The notes: generated from the letters alone by a model not told the origin. Counted from the stretch's first letter, positions 52,759 through 61,030 are shown. The stretch is DNA of 64,000 nucleotides from Arthrobacter tumbae (GCF_016907495.1 NZ_JAFBCC010000001.1:1984001-2048000), one strand, 5' to 3'. Made by a program: numbers and translations.

Positions 52759-52861
52759 GGGGGTGCGCCCGATGCCGGCGTTAGAGTATGCCGCCGGCAG
52801 GAAACACCGGCCCAGTAGTCGTACGCGCGGACGCTGGCCCGGCATCATCGCTGACACCCCC
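52759..52861 (+). ncRNA. strongly folded leader upstream of the aldehyde/alcohol operon
   Basis: GGGGGTG (52759-52765) pairs exactly with CACCCCC (52855-52861). Inside, GATGCCGG (52771-52778) pairs exactly with CCGGCATC (52839-52846), and GCCGG...CCGGC forms a third hairpin around CAGGAAACA. This nested, multi-branch layout 76 bases before ATG 52938 is what a riboswitch or attenuator would look like. I do not recognise a known class. Confidence 0.5.
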
Positions 52862-52937
52862 TGATCGGTGGCCACCGGCCTCCGGGGTTTGGCAATTCAC
52901 TGGTTTCCCTCACTGATTACAGCTTGAAGGGACAGTT

Positions 52938-53393
52938 ATGCGTGGAAGTTTAATGATTTTTGGGGGCGCAGTCGCAGCCGCCGCCGTCGTCGGGAAACGC
53001 GCTTTGAACGCTCAGACAAAACGGGCCTCGCACTCGGATAAACCACGGTGGAATTCCGTCACTGTTGACTTGTCTCCTGAGGAGATTGCACCCGGCGGGA
53101 GCTACCCTCAACCGCTGGCAGATCTCGGGGACACCGTGGAGATGCGGATGATCCCGGGCCCAGGCAGCTGGGGAACGGAGGTTGGTGCACGGCCGAAGGC
53201 TGGGGCATCACGTACTTCGGCGGGAAAACTGAAGCAGGATGTGCGCCGGGCTTTACGCCAATCAAAGACGCTCCTGGAGACCGGGGAAATCCTCCGGGAT
53301 GAGCCCAAGCCCCACGGGAAAAGACCGGCCACACCCACCGGCAAACTTGTAGATGCGTGGGAGAAGCGAGCCCAGGGAGGCGGATACCTATGA
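52938..53393 (+). CDS. conserved hypothetical protein of the formaldehyde operon
   Basis: 151 residues. Short hydrophobic start (IFGGAVAAAAVVGKRAL), then SVTVDLSPEEIAPGGSYPQPLADL, RMIPGPGSWGTEVGARPKAG and a helical end with RRALRQSKTLLETGEIL and KPHGKRPATPTGKLVD. It resembles proteins encoded before zinc alcohol dehydrogenases in actinobacteria, often annotated as cyclase- or SRPBCC-like, but the fold is not certain. The stop overlaps the next ATG (ATGA). Confidence 0.75.
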   Translation: MRGSLMIFGGAVAAAAVVGKRALNAQTKRASHSDKPRWNSVTVDLSPEEIAPGGSYPQPLADLGDTVEMRMIPGPGSWGTEVGARPKAGASRTSAGKLKQDVRRALRQSKTLLETGEILRDEPKPHGKRPATPTGKLVDAWEKRAQGGGYL

Positions 53394-54559
53394 AAGCCCT
53401 GACATGGCGGGGAATCAATTCCCTGGAAGTGGAAACCATCGATGACCCGGCCATCCTCAACGGCCACGATGTGATCGTCAAGGTGGAGCTAACGGTTACC
53501 TGCGGGTCTGATCTGCATCTGCTCGGCGGCTACATACCCACAATGCGCGCCGGTGATGTCCTCGGTCATGAGTTCGTCGGCGAAGTGGTGGAGGTCGGCT
53601 CCGCGGTATCCAAGCATCAGATCGGCGACAGGGTAGTGGTCTGCTCTTTCATCGCCTGCGGAAATTGCTGGTTTTGCAAGCACGAGCTTTACTCACTGTG
53701 CGATAACGGCAACAACAATGACGCAATCCCCGAAACGCTGTGGGGATACGCCCCCGGCGGGTGCTTCGGATACTCACATGCGATGGGCGGCTGGACCGGC
53801 AGCCACGCAGAGTACATTCGCGTGCCGTACGCAGACGTCGGTGCCTTCAAAGTGCCCGACGGCGTCAGTAGCGAACGCGCGTTGTTCGCCTCGGATTCCG
53901 CCCCGACGGGGTGGATGGGCGCTGATCTTGGCGGCGTTCAACCCGGTGACGTTGTCGCCGTCTGGGGAGCTGGCGCAGTGGGACAGATGGCAGCGCGGGC
54001 CGCGGTACTGCTCGGCGCTGAACGCGTGGTGGTCATCGACCGCTACCAGTACCGGCTGGACCAGGTTCAGACGCACATCGGGGCGGACACGCTGGACTAC
54101 ACGAAGACATCCGTGCTGGCCGAGCTCAAGGAAATGACTGGCGGACGCGGGCCGGACGTATGCATTGAGGCCGTGGGTATGGAAGCCCACAGTACCGGCC
54201 CCGATTACCTCTACGACCAGGTCAAGCAGCAGCTGCGGTTGCAGACCGACCGCCCGACAGCGGTACGTGAGGCGATTATGGCCTGCCGCAAGGGAGGAAG
54301 CGTTTTTGTACTCGGCGTCTTCGGTGGACTGGTGGATAAGTTCCCACTGGGAGCGGTGATGAACAACGGGCTCACCCTCCGCTCCGCTCAACAGCACGGA
54401 CAGCGTTACGTTCCCATGCTTTTGGAGCGGATGGCAGCCGATGAGCTGAAAACCGAGCATCTCGCCACACACATCATGCCCATTGATGAAGGACCCAAAG
54501 GGTATGACATTTTCAAGAACAAGAAGGACAACTGCGTCCGGACCGTTTTCCGTCCGTGA
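53390..54559 (+). CDS. zinc-dependent alcohol dehydrogenase
   Basis: 389-residue medium-chain dehydrogenase. Catalytic zinc site CGSD (about 38), GHEFVGEVVEVG (about 63) and the structural-zinc loop CGNCWFCKHELYSLC. Cofactor domain with VAVWGAGAVGQMAARAA (about 188) and the Asp in VVVIDRYQYR that selects NAD. Long C-terminal half with a cluster of His/Gln (LRSAQQHGQRY). Overlaps the preceding stop; the FDH gene follows 32 bases later. Substrate is inferred as an alcohol, perhaps methanol- or mycothiol-linked. Confidence 0.92.
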   Translation: MKALTWRGINSLEVETIDDPAILNGHDVIVKVELTVTCGSDLHLLGGYIPTMRAGDVLGHEFVGEVVEVGSAVSKHQIGDRVVVCSFIACGNCWFCKHELYSLCDNGNNNDAIPETLWGYAPGGCFGYSHAMGGWTGSHAEYIRVPYADVGAFKVPDGVSSERALFASDSAPTGWMGADLGGVQPGDVVAVWGAGAVGQMAARAAVLLGAERVVVIDRYQYRLDQVQTHIGADTLDYTKTSVLAELKEMTGGRGPDVCIEAVGMEAHSTGPDYLYDQVKQQLRLQTDRPTAVREAIMACRKGGSVFVLGVFGGLVDKFPLGAVMNNGLTLRSAQQHGQRYVPMLLERMAADELKTEHLATHIMPIDEGPKGYDIFKNKKDNCVRTVFRP

Positions 54560-54591
54560 CGCACACACGAATCTCAAAGGAGTGAACAAGG

Positions 54592-55746
54592 ATGAAAGCT
54601 GTTGTGTATAACGGTCCGAGGAACGTCAGTGTTGATGACATTCCGAACGCGAAGATTGAACGGCCCACCGATGTGTTGGTGAAAATTACCGCAACGAATA
54701 TCTGCGGATCCGACCTGCACATGTACGAGGGACGTACGGATTTCGAGACCGGACGAAACTTCGGCCACGAGAATATGGGCCAGGTCGTTGAGGTCGGCAA
54801 TGGCGTCGACAAGGTCAAGGTCGGCGAATATGTGGTGCTGCCCTTCAACATTTCCTGCGGGTTCTGCAAGAACTGCGAACGCGGCCACACCAACTACTGC
54901 CTGACCACCCAGCCCGATCCAGCGCTGGCGGGCGCCGCCTATGGATTTGCGGGAATGGGTCCGTGGGCCGGCGGGCAGGCAGAAATGCTGCGGGTTCCCT
55001 ACGGTGACCACAACTGCCTGCGCCTGGGGGAGGACGCCAAAGAGAAAGAGAACGATTATGTGATGCTCGCCGATATCTTCCCCACCGGCTACCACGCCAC
55101 TGAAATGGCCGGCGTGGTCCCTGGGGACACGGTGGTGATCTACGGTGCAGGCCCCGTGGGGTTGATGGCGGCGCTGTCCGCGACGACCAAAGGCGCCGCC
55201 AGAGTGATGGTGGTCGACGGCCATCCGGACCGGCTGCGGCTCGCCGAGGAAATCGGCGCCATCCCGGTGGATGATTCGAAGACCGACCCGGTGCAATTCG
55301 TGTTGGATCAGACCATGGGGTTGGGTGCTGACCGCGGCTGTGAATGCGTTGGCTACCAGGCCCATGACCCGCAAGGTACCGAAGATCCGGCGCTGACGTT
55401 GAATCGGTTGATCGCCTCGGTGCGCTTCACCGGCGGGATCGGCGTCGTCGGCGTCTTCATGCCAGCCGATCCTGGTGGCCCCAATGAGGATGCCAAGCAG
55501 GGCAAGGTTGCTATTGACTACGGCCTGCACTGGTTCAAAGGCCAGACCATCGGATCCGGCCAGTGCCCGGTGAAGAAATACAACCGGCAGCTTCGTGACC
55601 TGATTGCCGGAGACAAGGTGAAGCCGTCCTGGATCGTCTCTCACGAGATCCCGCTGACCGAAGCGGCGGATGCCTACCGCAACTTCGATGAGCGTAATGA
55701 CGGGTGGACCAAGGTTGTTATCAAGCCCGAGTTGGCTAACGCATGA
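54592..55746 (+). CDS. fdhA: glutathione-independent formaldehyde dehydrogenase-type enzyme
   Basis: 384-residue zinc dehydrogenase of the FdhA type. Pattern: ATNICGSDLHMYEGRT, GRNFGHENMGQVVEVG, VLPFNISCGFCKNCERGHTNYC, DIFPTGYHATEMAGV and VIYGAGPVGLMAALSA, then GADRGCECVGYQAHD, a stretch typical of formaldehyde/S-hydroxymethyl-type dehydrogenases. NAD-dependent oxidation of formaldehyde or another aldehyde would protect the cell. AAAGGAG before the ATG. Third gene of the operon. Confidence 0.9.
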   Translation: MKAVVYNGPRNVSVDDIPNAKIERPTDVLVKITATNICGSDLHMYEGRTDFETGRNFGHENMGQVVEVGNGVDKVKVGEYVVLPFNISCGFCKNCERGHTNYCLTTQPDPALAGAAYGFAGMGPWAGGQAEMLRVPYGDHNCLRLGEDAKEKENDYVMLADIFPTGYHATEMAGVVPGDTVVIYGAGPVGLMAALSATTKGAARVMVVDGHPDRLRLAEEIGAIPVDDSKTDPVQFVLDQTMGLGADRGCECVGYQAHDPQGTEDPALTLNRLIASVRFTGGIGVVGVFMPADPGGPNEDAKQGKVAIDYGLHWFKGQTIGSGQCPVKKYNRQLRDLIAGDKVKPSWIVSHEIPLTEAADAYRNFDERNDGWTKVVIKPELANA

Positions 55747-56051
55747 GCGGCCCGGTCAGCGCTGCGTTGTTGGTGCGGGTTCAGGCGCGGCCGGGGAAAG
55801 AAGATGAGGTCGAGCAGTTCCTACGTGATGGGTTGGCGATCGTGAACGACGAGCCAGGGACGGTGGCGTGGTTCGCGGTCCGGTTCGGTCCATCGAGCTT
55901 CGGGATCTTTGACGCGTTTCCTGATGACGCGGCGCGGCAGGCCCACCTTGGTGGACGCCTCGGAACTGCGTTGATGGCCCGCGCAGAGGAACTGTTCACC
56001 GAGGCGCCCGACGTCGAACCCGTGGACGTGATCGCACACAAACTCCCCTAA
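55743..56051 (+). CDS. antibiotic biosynthesis monooxygenase (ABM) family protein
   Basis: 102 residues; ATG overlaps the FDH stop (ATGA). ABM fold: SAALLVRVQARPGKEDEVEQFL, TVAWFAVRFGPSSFGIFDAFPDDAARQAH and VIAHKLP. Paralog of the transposon-borne gene at 44815. Within this operon it could handle a quinone or a reactive aldehyde product; function unknown. Confidence 0.88.
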   Translation: MSGPVSAALLVRVQARPGKEDEVEQFLRDGLAIVNDEPGTVAWFAVRFGPSSFGIFDAFPDDAARQAHLGGRLGTALMARAEELFTEAPDVEPVDVIAHKLP

Positions 56052-56118
56052 AAGCGGCCGGTCCCTTGTGCGCCCAAGGGACCGGAGACCGCAGGACAAT
56101 GACCGGAAGAGGTATGTC

Positions 56119-57240
56119 ATGACTGATCAGATGCGGGAGCTGCCCGCCGAGCAGCCGCTGGGCCAATTGGAGGAGGTCGCGTACTTTCATGGGGCGATGC
56201 TTACGGGCGTCACGGTATCGCATGAGGGCCGGATCTTTGTGAACTATCCCAAATGGGGCGACGACGTGGAGTACACCGTTGCCGAGGTCGTCAATGGTGA
56301 GGCGGTCGCCTACCCCAATCAGGAGATCAACCGGAGTGATCCGGATGACCTGGCGGGCACCTTACTCTCGGTGCAAAGTGTGGTGGTGGACCCGGCGAAC
56401 CGGTTATGGATCCTGGACACCGGCAGTCCGTTGTTCCAACCAACGGAATTTGGCGGTCCAAAGCTGGTCTGCGTCGATCTGGCAACCGACACAGTCGTGA
56501 AGACCATTCTGTTTCCCCAGGATGTGGCCTTGCCGACCAGCTATCTCAACGATGTCCGCTTCGATCTGCACCGCGGAGAGGAGGGTATCGCGTACCTGAC
56601 GGATTCCTCGGACCAGGGACCGAACGGAATAGTGGTTGCCGATCTGGCCACCGGTGAAAGTTGGCGGCGGCTGCACGATCACCCCTCGACGAAAGCGGAG
56701 GAATTGTCTGACTTCGTGCCGGTAGTCGAGGGGCGGCCCGTGCTGGAACGTCAACCGGACGGTTCTGCCGGGCCTGCGATAGCGATGGGCTCCGATGGTA
56801 TTGCCATCAGCAGCGACGGCGGTCGGTTGTACTACTGTCCACTGGCCAGCCGCCGCCTCTACAGTGTGGCAACCTATGCGCTCGTGGACCGTTCACTCGA
56901 CGATGCTGACGTGGCTGCCACAGTCACCCAGGAAGGAGACAAAGGCGGCGCCGGGGACGGGCTCGAATCCGACGCGGCAGGCTACATCTACGCGACGAAC
57001 TACGAACACAACGCCGTCCTGCGTTGGGATTCCGGATCTGACGGAGCGTGGGAGACGGTGGCACACGACCCCCGGCTGTTATGGCCCGACACACTCTCAT
57101 TGGCCCGCGACGGATACCTCTACGTCACCGCGAACCAGCTGCACCGGCAATCGGACTATCAGAACGGCGAAGACCTGCGCGCAAAGCCCTACACACTGTT
57201 CCGGATACGCGTGGATGCAGAGCCAGTGCTACTGCGCTGA
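56119..57240 (+). CDS. major royal jelly/yellow-type beta-propeller protein (SMP-30-like)
   Basis: 373 residues. Beta-propeller with FHGAMLTGVTVSHEGRIFVNYPKWG, VDPANRLWILDTG, LPTSYLNDVRFDLH and AYLTDSSDQGPNGIVVADL, the pattern of the MRJP/yellow family. No signal peptide, so cytoplasmic. Bacterial members are often lactonases or unassigned. Starts 67 bases after the ABM gene, last gene of the operon. Confidence 0.85.
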   Translation: MTDQMRELPAEQPLGQLEEVAYFHGAMLTGVTVSHEGRIFVNYPKWGDDVEYTVAEVVNGEAVAYPNQEINRSDPDDLAGTLLSVQSVVVDPANRLWILDTGSPLFQPTEFGGPKLVCVDLATDTVVKTILFPQDVALPTSYLNDVRFDLHRGEEGIAYLTDSSDQGPNGIVVADLATGESWRRLHDHPSTKAEELSDFVPVVEGRPVLERQPDGSAGPAIAMGSDGIAISSDGGRLYYCPLASRRLYSVATYALVDRSLDDADVAATVTQEGDKGGAGDGLESDAAGYIYATNYEHNAVLRWDSGSDGAWETVAHDPRLLWPDTLSLARDGYLYVTANQLHRQSDYQNGEDLRAKPYTLFRIRVDAEPVLLR

Positions 57241-57528
57241 CACCCGCGAGTCCAAGTCCAGCGGCCGGCCTTCCTCCGAAGGGCTGATGACGCGTACTGC
57301 AGCGCGCTCAGCTATGTGTTGCCCAGCACCCTCCGAAAAATGGTCCGGTTAAACCTCGTCCCATGGCTCGGCGTTCAGTAAACCAAGAGCAGCTAGCGGC
57401 CATTCTCGGATTGACTCTCTGGCGAGTTTCACAACTTCCAATCACATCTACTCACAGCAGCTGTTCAGGAGGGCCTGTAGACTGGAGGTACGGTCTAGCA
57501 AAACGGCCGTCAAAATAGCTACGCCGAC

Positions 57529-57594
57529 ATGGTTGCTAGTTTTTGTTCCCTTTGCATGCCTGCTGGTGCTCCGGGCGTCGAAATTATCTTCTGA
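57529..57594 (+). CDS. leader ORF of 21 codons, copy 2
   Basis: Starts MVASFCSLC and ends GVEIIF; the TGA overlaps the next ATG (TGATG). Three amino-acid differences from the copy at 41625. Translation is unproven. Confidence 0.4.
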   Translation: MVASFCSLCMPAGAPGVEIIF

Positions 57595-58358
57595 TGCCGC
57601 TCTGGCATGACAGATCCGGGGCCCCTGCAATGAGCAGCGATCCAGCTGATTCCCGCACCAATGACCTTCAAGATGCCGTTCTAGATTCGCTGGACGTGAG
57701 CCAGTTCCTTGATGGACTGTGCCGCCATGCCGCGCAGTCCTTGGGCGGGGAACAGGTCCTGTGTGGGATTACGTTGCTGCGTGATCGGAAGGCCGCGACG
57801 GTGGCTAGCAGCAGCGAAGCCGCCCGGAAGATGGACGAGGTTCAGTACAGGTTCGATGATGGGCCATGCTTGAGCGCTGCCCGCGAGCAGACCACCGTTG
57901 AAGTCCCAAACGTGGAACGGGAAGAACGGTGGCCGGAATATATAGATGCCATCAGCGGGCACGGGATGCGCTCGATTCTCGCCGTCCCCTTCGACCTGGC
58001 AGGCGATGCGAAAGCTGCACTGAACCTGTACTCGGATACCACGCACACCTTCACGGATGAAGCCATAGAACGTGCAAGAGCTTATGCCGGTGAAGCTTCT
58101 CGGTCTCTGCGCCTGGCGGTGAGGATTGCACGTCACAGCGAGCATGCTGAGGACTTGGCAACGGCGATGGAATCACGCACCCCTATTGATATCGCGATTG
58201 GCATCATTATGTGTCAGAGCCGGTGCAGCCAAACCGACGCATTCGAGTACCTGAAAAAAGCGTCGTCACACCGGAACATCAAACTGCGTGACCTCGCCGG
58301 GCAGATCGTCGCCAGCTCGAACGCTAATTCACAACCGGCAACCCACTTCGATCATTAG
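57594..58358 (+). CDS. GAF and ANTAR domain RNA-binding regulator, copy 2
   Basis: 254 residues (242 if started at ATG 57630). Same layout as the copy at 41690: GAF with VLCGITLLRDRKAATVASSS, YRFDDGPCLSAAREQTTVEV, SILAVPFDLAGDAK; ANTAR with AIGIIMCQSRCSQTDAFEYL. One residue shorter in the LGGEQ/LGEGEE loop. Most differences fall between about 95 and 165 (YSDTTHTFTDE versus YSDAPNKFGNE), in the sensor domain, so the two may sense different signals and share RNA targets. Promoter-proximal sequence and 3' hairpin are duplicated too. Confidence 0.93.
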   Translation: MPLWHDRSGAPAMSSDPADSRTNDLQDAVLDSLDVSQFLDGLCRHAAQSLGGEQVLCGITLLRDRKAATVASSSEAARKMDEVQYRFDDGPCLSAAREQTTVEVPNVEREERWPEYIDAISGHGMRSILAVPFDLAGDAKAALNLYSDTTHTFTDEAIERARAYAGEASRSLRLAVRIARHSEHAEDLATAMESRTPIDIAIGIIMCQSRCSQTDAFEYLKKASSHRNIKLRDLAGQIVASSNANSQPATHFDH

Positions 58359-58425
58359 CGGGCCCAGAACGCGAGTACACCTCTTATGAGGTTGCCGCAG
58401 GGTTAAGCAGTCAGCCCTGTACAGG

Positions 58426-58458
58426 ACTGGTCACAGGACGCAAAACCCTGTGGCCAGT
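58426..58458 (+). terminator. hairpin downstream of GAF-ANTAR copy 2
   Basis: ACTGGTCACAGG with CCTGTGGCCAGT, the same hairpin as at 42496-42528. Confidence 0.7.
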
Positions 58459-58632
58459 TCTACGTCACGAGTGCGTCCCGTCTTCCATTTGATGTCCTGT
58501 CGCTACTCGAATGTTCGCTCGCTTGCCTAACTAAATCTCTTGGCTTTACACTTTTTCTGGTCGAGCAGTAGGCCGCGGAATTTCTTAGGTTCAGCAGTGA
58601 GCCGCAGGATCGGTTATCTTGTGGAGTTCTTC

Positions 58633-58965
58633 ATGAATCACAAACTGCGTGTACTTGTCAGGCTTGATGTTGACCGCACGGCCGCGGTTCTGGCCGTGAA
58701 CGGGTGCTTTACAGAAATCAACTACCGCGCTCTGCTGCCGATCGCCCGGAGGGCATGCGCACTAATCGGCGGCTTGTCTGTCACGGTGGATCTCACCGGA
58801 GCCAGGCACATCGAGGGCAACGCAATCGGCTCGCTGGAACAAGCACTGAACATGATGCTGGCCGGCATGGGAACCTCCGGCAAAATAGCGGTTCAGGCCC
58901 CGCCCATACCTCCTGTATGCCCGGCACTGGCCCTCAGCCAGCGGGCACAGGAGGTGGCAGCATGA
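58633..58965 (+). CDS. STAS-like protein
   Basis: 110 residues, ATG with GTGGAG upstream. Layout RVLVRLDVDRTAAVLAVNGCF, then SVTVDLTGARHIEGNAIGSLEQAL resembles an anti-sigma-factor antagonist, though the phospho-acceptor context is weak. Its stop overlaps the next start (ATGA). Follows GAF-ANTAR copy 2 and lies near a MarR gene, as at 33.6-34.8 kb. Confidence 0.65.
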   Translation: MNHKLRVLVRLDVDRTAAVLAVNGCFTEINYRALLPIARRACALIGGLSVTVDLTGARHIEGNAIGSLEQALNMMLAGMGTSGKIAVQAPPIPPVCPALALSQRAQEVAA

Positions 58966-59336
58966 GCGAGTCGCGGACATATACCGCAGCGGAGGGCTCC
59001 GCTGCGCTCTCCGATGGTTTGGACCTCTATTTTGGTGAGTTCGACTCTGCGGGTTTCGGCCTGGACTCTGACGAGCCTTCGTTCCTTCCGCTCGACCTTC
59101 GCGCTCTAAGCGCGGCGGAACTTCGGCGGCTGTGCGATCAGGCGTTCGAAGAACTCGACACACCTAGCCCCGGCCCTACAGCCAGGGACAACTACAGTGT
59201 CCTGTCAGAAGAACTAAGAGAACGTGAAGCCGAGAACGCTGTTGGAATGTTGATGACACCTGAGGCGGGAAGGACGTCCAAAGAATCGCCCTCCGTATCT
59301 GGACGTCCAACTGCTAGGCCAGAAATTACGTTTTGA
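58962..59336 (+). CDS. unknown acidic protein
   Basis: 124 residues: acidic N-terminal half (GLDLYFGEFDSAGFGLDSDE), then LDLRALSAAELRRLCDQAFEEL and a disordered Ser/Arg tail. No domain. It is coupled to the STAS-like gene. Its 3' 145 bases overlap the 3' end of the converging MarR gene on the other strand, so one of the two C-termini may be mis-called or both extend. Confidence 0.55.
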   Translation: MSESRTYTAAEGSAALSDGLDLYFGEFDSAGFGLDSDEPSFLPLDLRALSAAELRRLCDQAFEELDTPSPGPTARDNYSVLSEELREREAENAVGMLMTPEAGRTSKESPSVSGRPTARPEITF

Positions 59337-59719
59337 AGCAGTGCGCGCAACTCGGCATGTCGGCCGTGCGTAACAAGCGGGAAATGCTGATCGGCTTCTT
59401 GTGCGTGGGCAAGCACACTACGCCCGCGAGAGGTGATGGAAACTATCAGAGATCTCCTGTCAGCATCTGAGCGGCTCCTCCCGACCAGTCCTGCTGCTTC
59501 GAGGCGTTCGAGTGTCTTGCCCACCGTTTGAGGTTGCACGTGCATCGCCTTGGCAAGCTCAACCTGGGTTGACGTTCCACGATCATATAAAGCCGTGAGG
59601 ATGAGCACTCCAGCGTGCGTTACTCCAATAGCAGCAAGCTCCTGATTGACCTGGTGCTCAACCAAACGAGCGGCGGTGCCCAGCAAACGCTGCGTTGACC
59701 AATTCTCCACATTAGGCAT
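59192..59719 (-). CDS. MarR family transcriptional regulator
   Basis: 175 residues. WSTQRLLGTAARLVEHQVNQ, VTHAGVLILTALYDRG, MHVQPQTVGKTLERLEAAGLVGRS and RSDADRRSLIVSITSRG. Close parallel of the regulator at 34296, and again with a disordered C-terminal extension. That extension overlaps the plus-strand gene 58962-59336. Likely regulates the STAS/ANTAR module or itself. Confidence 0.9.
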   Translation of the reverse strand: MPNVENWSTQRLLGTAARLVEHQVNQELAAIGVTHAGVLILTALYDRGTSTQVELAKAMHVQPQTVGKTLERLEAAGLVGRSRSDADRRSLIVSITSRGRSVLAHAQEADQHFPLVTHGRHAELRALLQNVISGLAVGRPDTEGDSLDVLPASGVINIPTAFSASRSLSSSDRTL

Positions 59720-59866
59720 GAATGCCTTCCATTTGAGATCCTGCTCAACTCCGCAGGAATCATCATTTTATCAAGTCATCAGTCAGCCTGCTTACCAGTT
59801 CTCCTACGGGCGGGTTATGACTTCACCGAACCACCTGCATAGCTACAGGCTCACCCGCTTTTAAGT

Positions 59867-59908
59867 GACGGTTTGGACATTTCCGTTCGCTGAAATGTCC
59901 AAACCGTC
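59867..59908 (-). terminator. perfect 17-bp hairpin terminator of the ECF operon
   Basis: GACGGTTTGGACATTTC (59867-59883) is the exact reverse complement of 59892-59908; 8-base loop. Follows the sigma gene that ends at 59937. Confidence 0.8.
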
Positions 59909-59936
59909 TGATTGTGAGGTTCCTTGAAGGGGTTCC

Positions 59937-60512
59937 TCAGTCAGGGTCGCAATGTTGTGCAAATGCGTTGCGAAGTTTTGTTCGTGCGCGAGCATGCCGG
60001 CTGCGTATGGTTGCGGGGCGCGAGTGAAGGAGTTGGGCGACCTCAGTAAGGGTGAATCCGTCCCAGTACACCAGTCGGATAATCTCCTGGTCTTTCTCGT
60101 CCAGCAGGCCGATTACCTCACGTACTCCTTCTCCTACGTCGTCAGTCACTGTTCGATCGTTGGCGGTCAGTTCGGTGATCAGACGGTTTGTGAGGGCGCT
60201 TCTCCGGTTTGTCGAGCGGCGTTGGCCAGAGAGCACCTTCCTGGCGATCCCGAATAGCCACATTCTGGACTGGTTTTCATCTCCCGGGATGGACGACTCG
60301 CGACGCCAGACGATCAGAAGGGTCTCCCCGAGAAGGTCCGCTGCATCCTCAGCGGCTGCAGTCCGACGGAGAAAGTAGTTGAGCAGGCTCCCCGACTCAC
60401 GTTCCACGAGTCTTGCTACTTCCGCGCCTCGGTCGCGACCGCTGGACAAGGCGCGGAGCGACCTCACAGGAAAGACAGTTTCGCCGGCGCTCAATGGAGC
60501 TCTCCGGAGCAA
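59937..60512 (-). CDS. ECF-type RNA polymerase sigma factor
   Basis: Up to 191 residues (TTG start; a GTG at 60465-60463 region would shorten it). Region 2: LVERESGSLLNYFLRRTAAAEDAADLLGETLLIVWRRE and MWLFGIARKVLSGQRR. Region 4: VIGLLDEKDQEIIRLVYWDGFTLTEVAQLLHSRPATIRSRHARARTKLRNAF. It directs RNA polymerase to stress promoters. The membrane-protein gene precedes it in the same transcript with 22 bases of overlap, the reverse of the usual sigma/anti-sigma order. Confidence 0.92.
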   Translation of the reverse strand: MLRRAPLSAGETVFPVRSLRALSSGRDRGAEVARLVERESGSLLNYFLRRTAAAEDAADLLGETLLIVWRRESSIPGDENQSRMWLFGIARKVLSGQRRSTNRRSALTNRLITELTANDRTVTDDVGEGVREVIGLLDEKDQEIIRLVYWDGFTLTEVAQLLHSRPATIRSRHARARTKLRNAFAQHCDPD

Positions 60513-61030
60513 TCCGAGCTGCTGCCTAGTCCACCATCACCCTGCTTCAGGACTCCATCGGGTAATTGCCCGGCAGTCAGATCAATCTCCGCACTGACCC
60601 AGGCATTGGGATCACCGGCACTCTCATATACAAGCGCCTTGTCATAGATGCGCTGACCGATTCCCGACCAATTCTGAGCGCGGAGATAGTCGACTGCCGC
60701 AGTGCTCGTCACCACGTTGTTCATCTCTCCGTTGTAGAGGTCAATCGAACAAGAAAGTTCCCGACCGGTGTCAGTGGTGTAGCTGACTGGAATCGTGAAA
60801 TCCGGTACTGGCCGGTCATCAGTGCTTCCCGTCAGAGGAACGATAACCATTGGCAGTGCAACGGCCGGGGCTGCCAACCACAGCAGCCGCGAACGGGCCG
60901 GGCGAAAAGCCTGGGCTCGCTCTCGCGATTCCATCGTTACCCGTCGAAGCGCGGACTGGACCCCAGGTTCCGAAACACGGGTCGGTGGTGCGCTCTGGGC
61001 GAGCAGTTCATCAATCGATCGCTTAGTCAC
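60491..61030 (-). CDS. single-pass membrane protein, probable partner of the ECF sigma factor
   Basis: 179 residues from a GTG with GGAGG nine bases upstream. Cytoplasmic N-terminus (KRSIDELLAQSAPPTRVSE) of about 50 residues, a helix (LLWLAAPAVALPMVIVPLTGS) and an outside domain of about 115 residues with CSIDLYNGEMNN and GSSSDCSGELH. The plan fits an anti-sigma factor but no zinc-binding HxxxCxxC motif is seen, so the call is inferred from position. Confidence 0.6.
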   Translation of the reverse strand: MTKRSIDELLAQSAPPTRVSEPGVQSALRRVTMESRERAQAFRPARSRLLWLAAPAVALPMVIVPLTGSTDDRPVPDFTIPVSYTTDTGRELSCSIDLYNGEMNNVVTSTAAVDYLRAQNWSGIGQRIYDKALVYESAGDPNAWVSAEIDLTAGQLPDGVLKQGDGGLGSSSDCSGELH

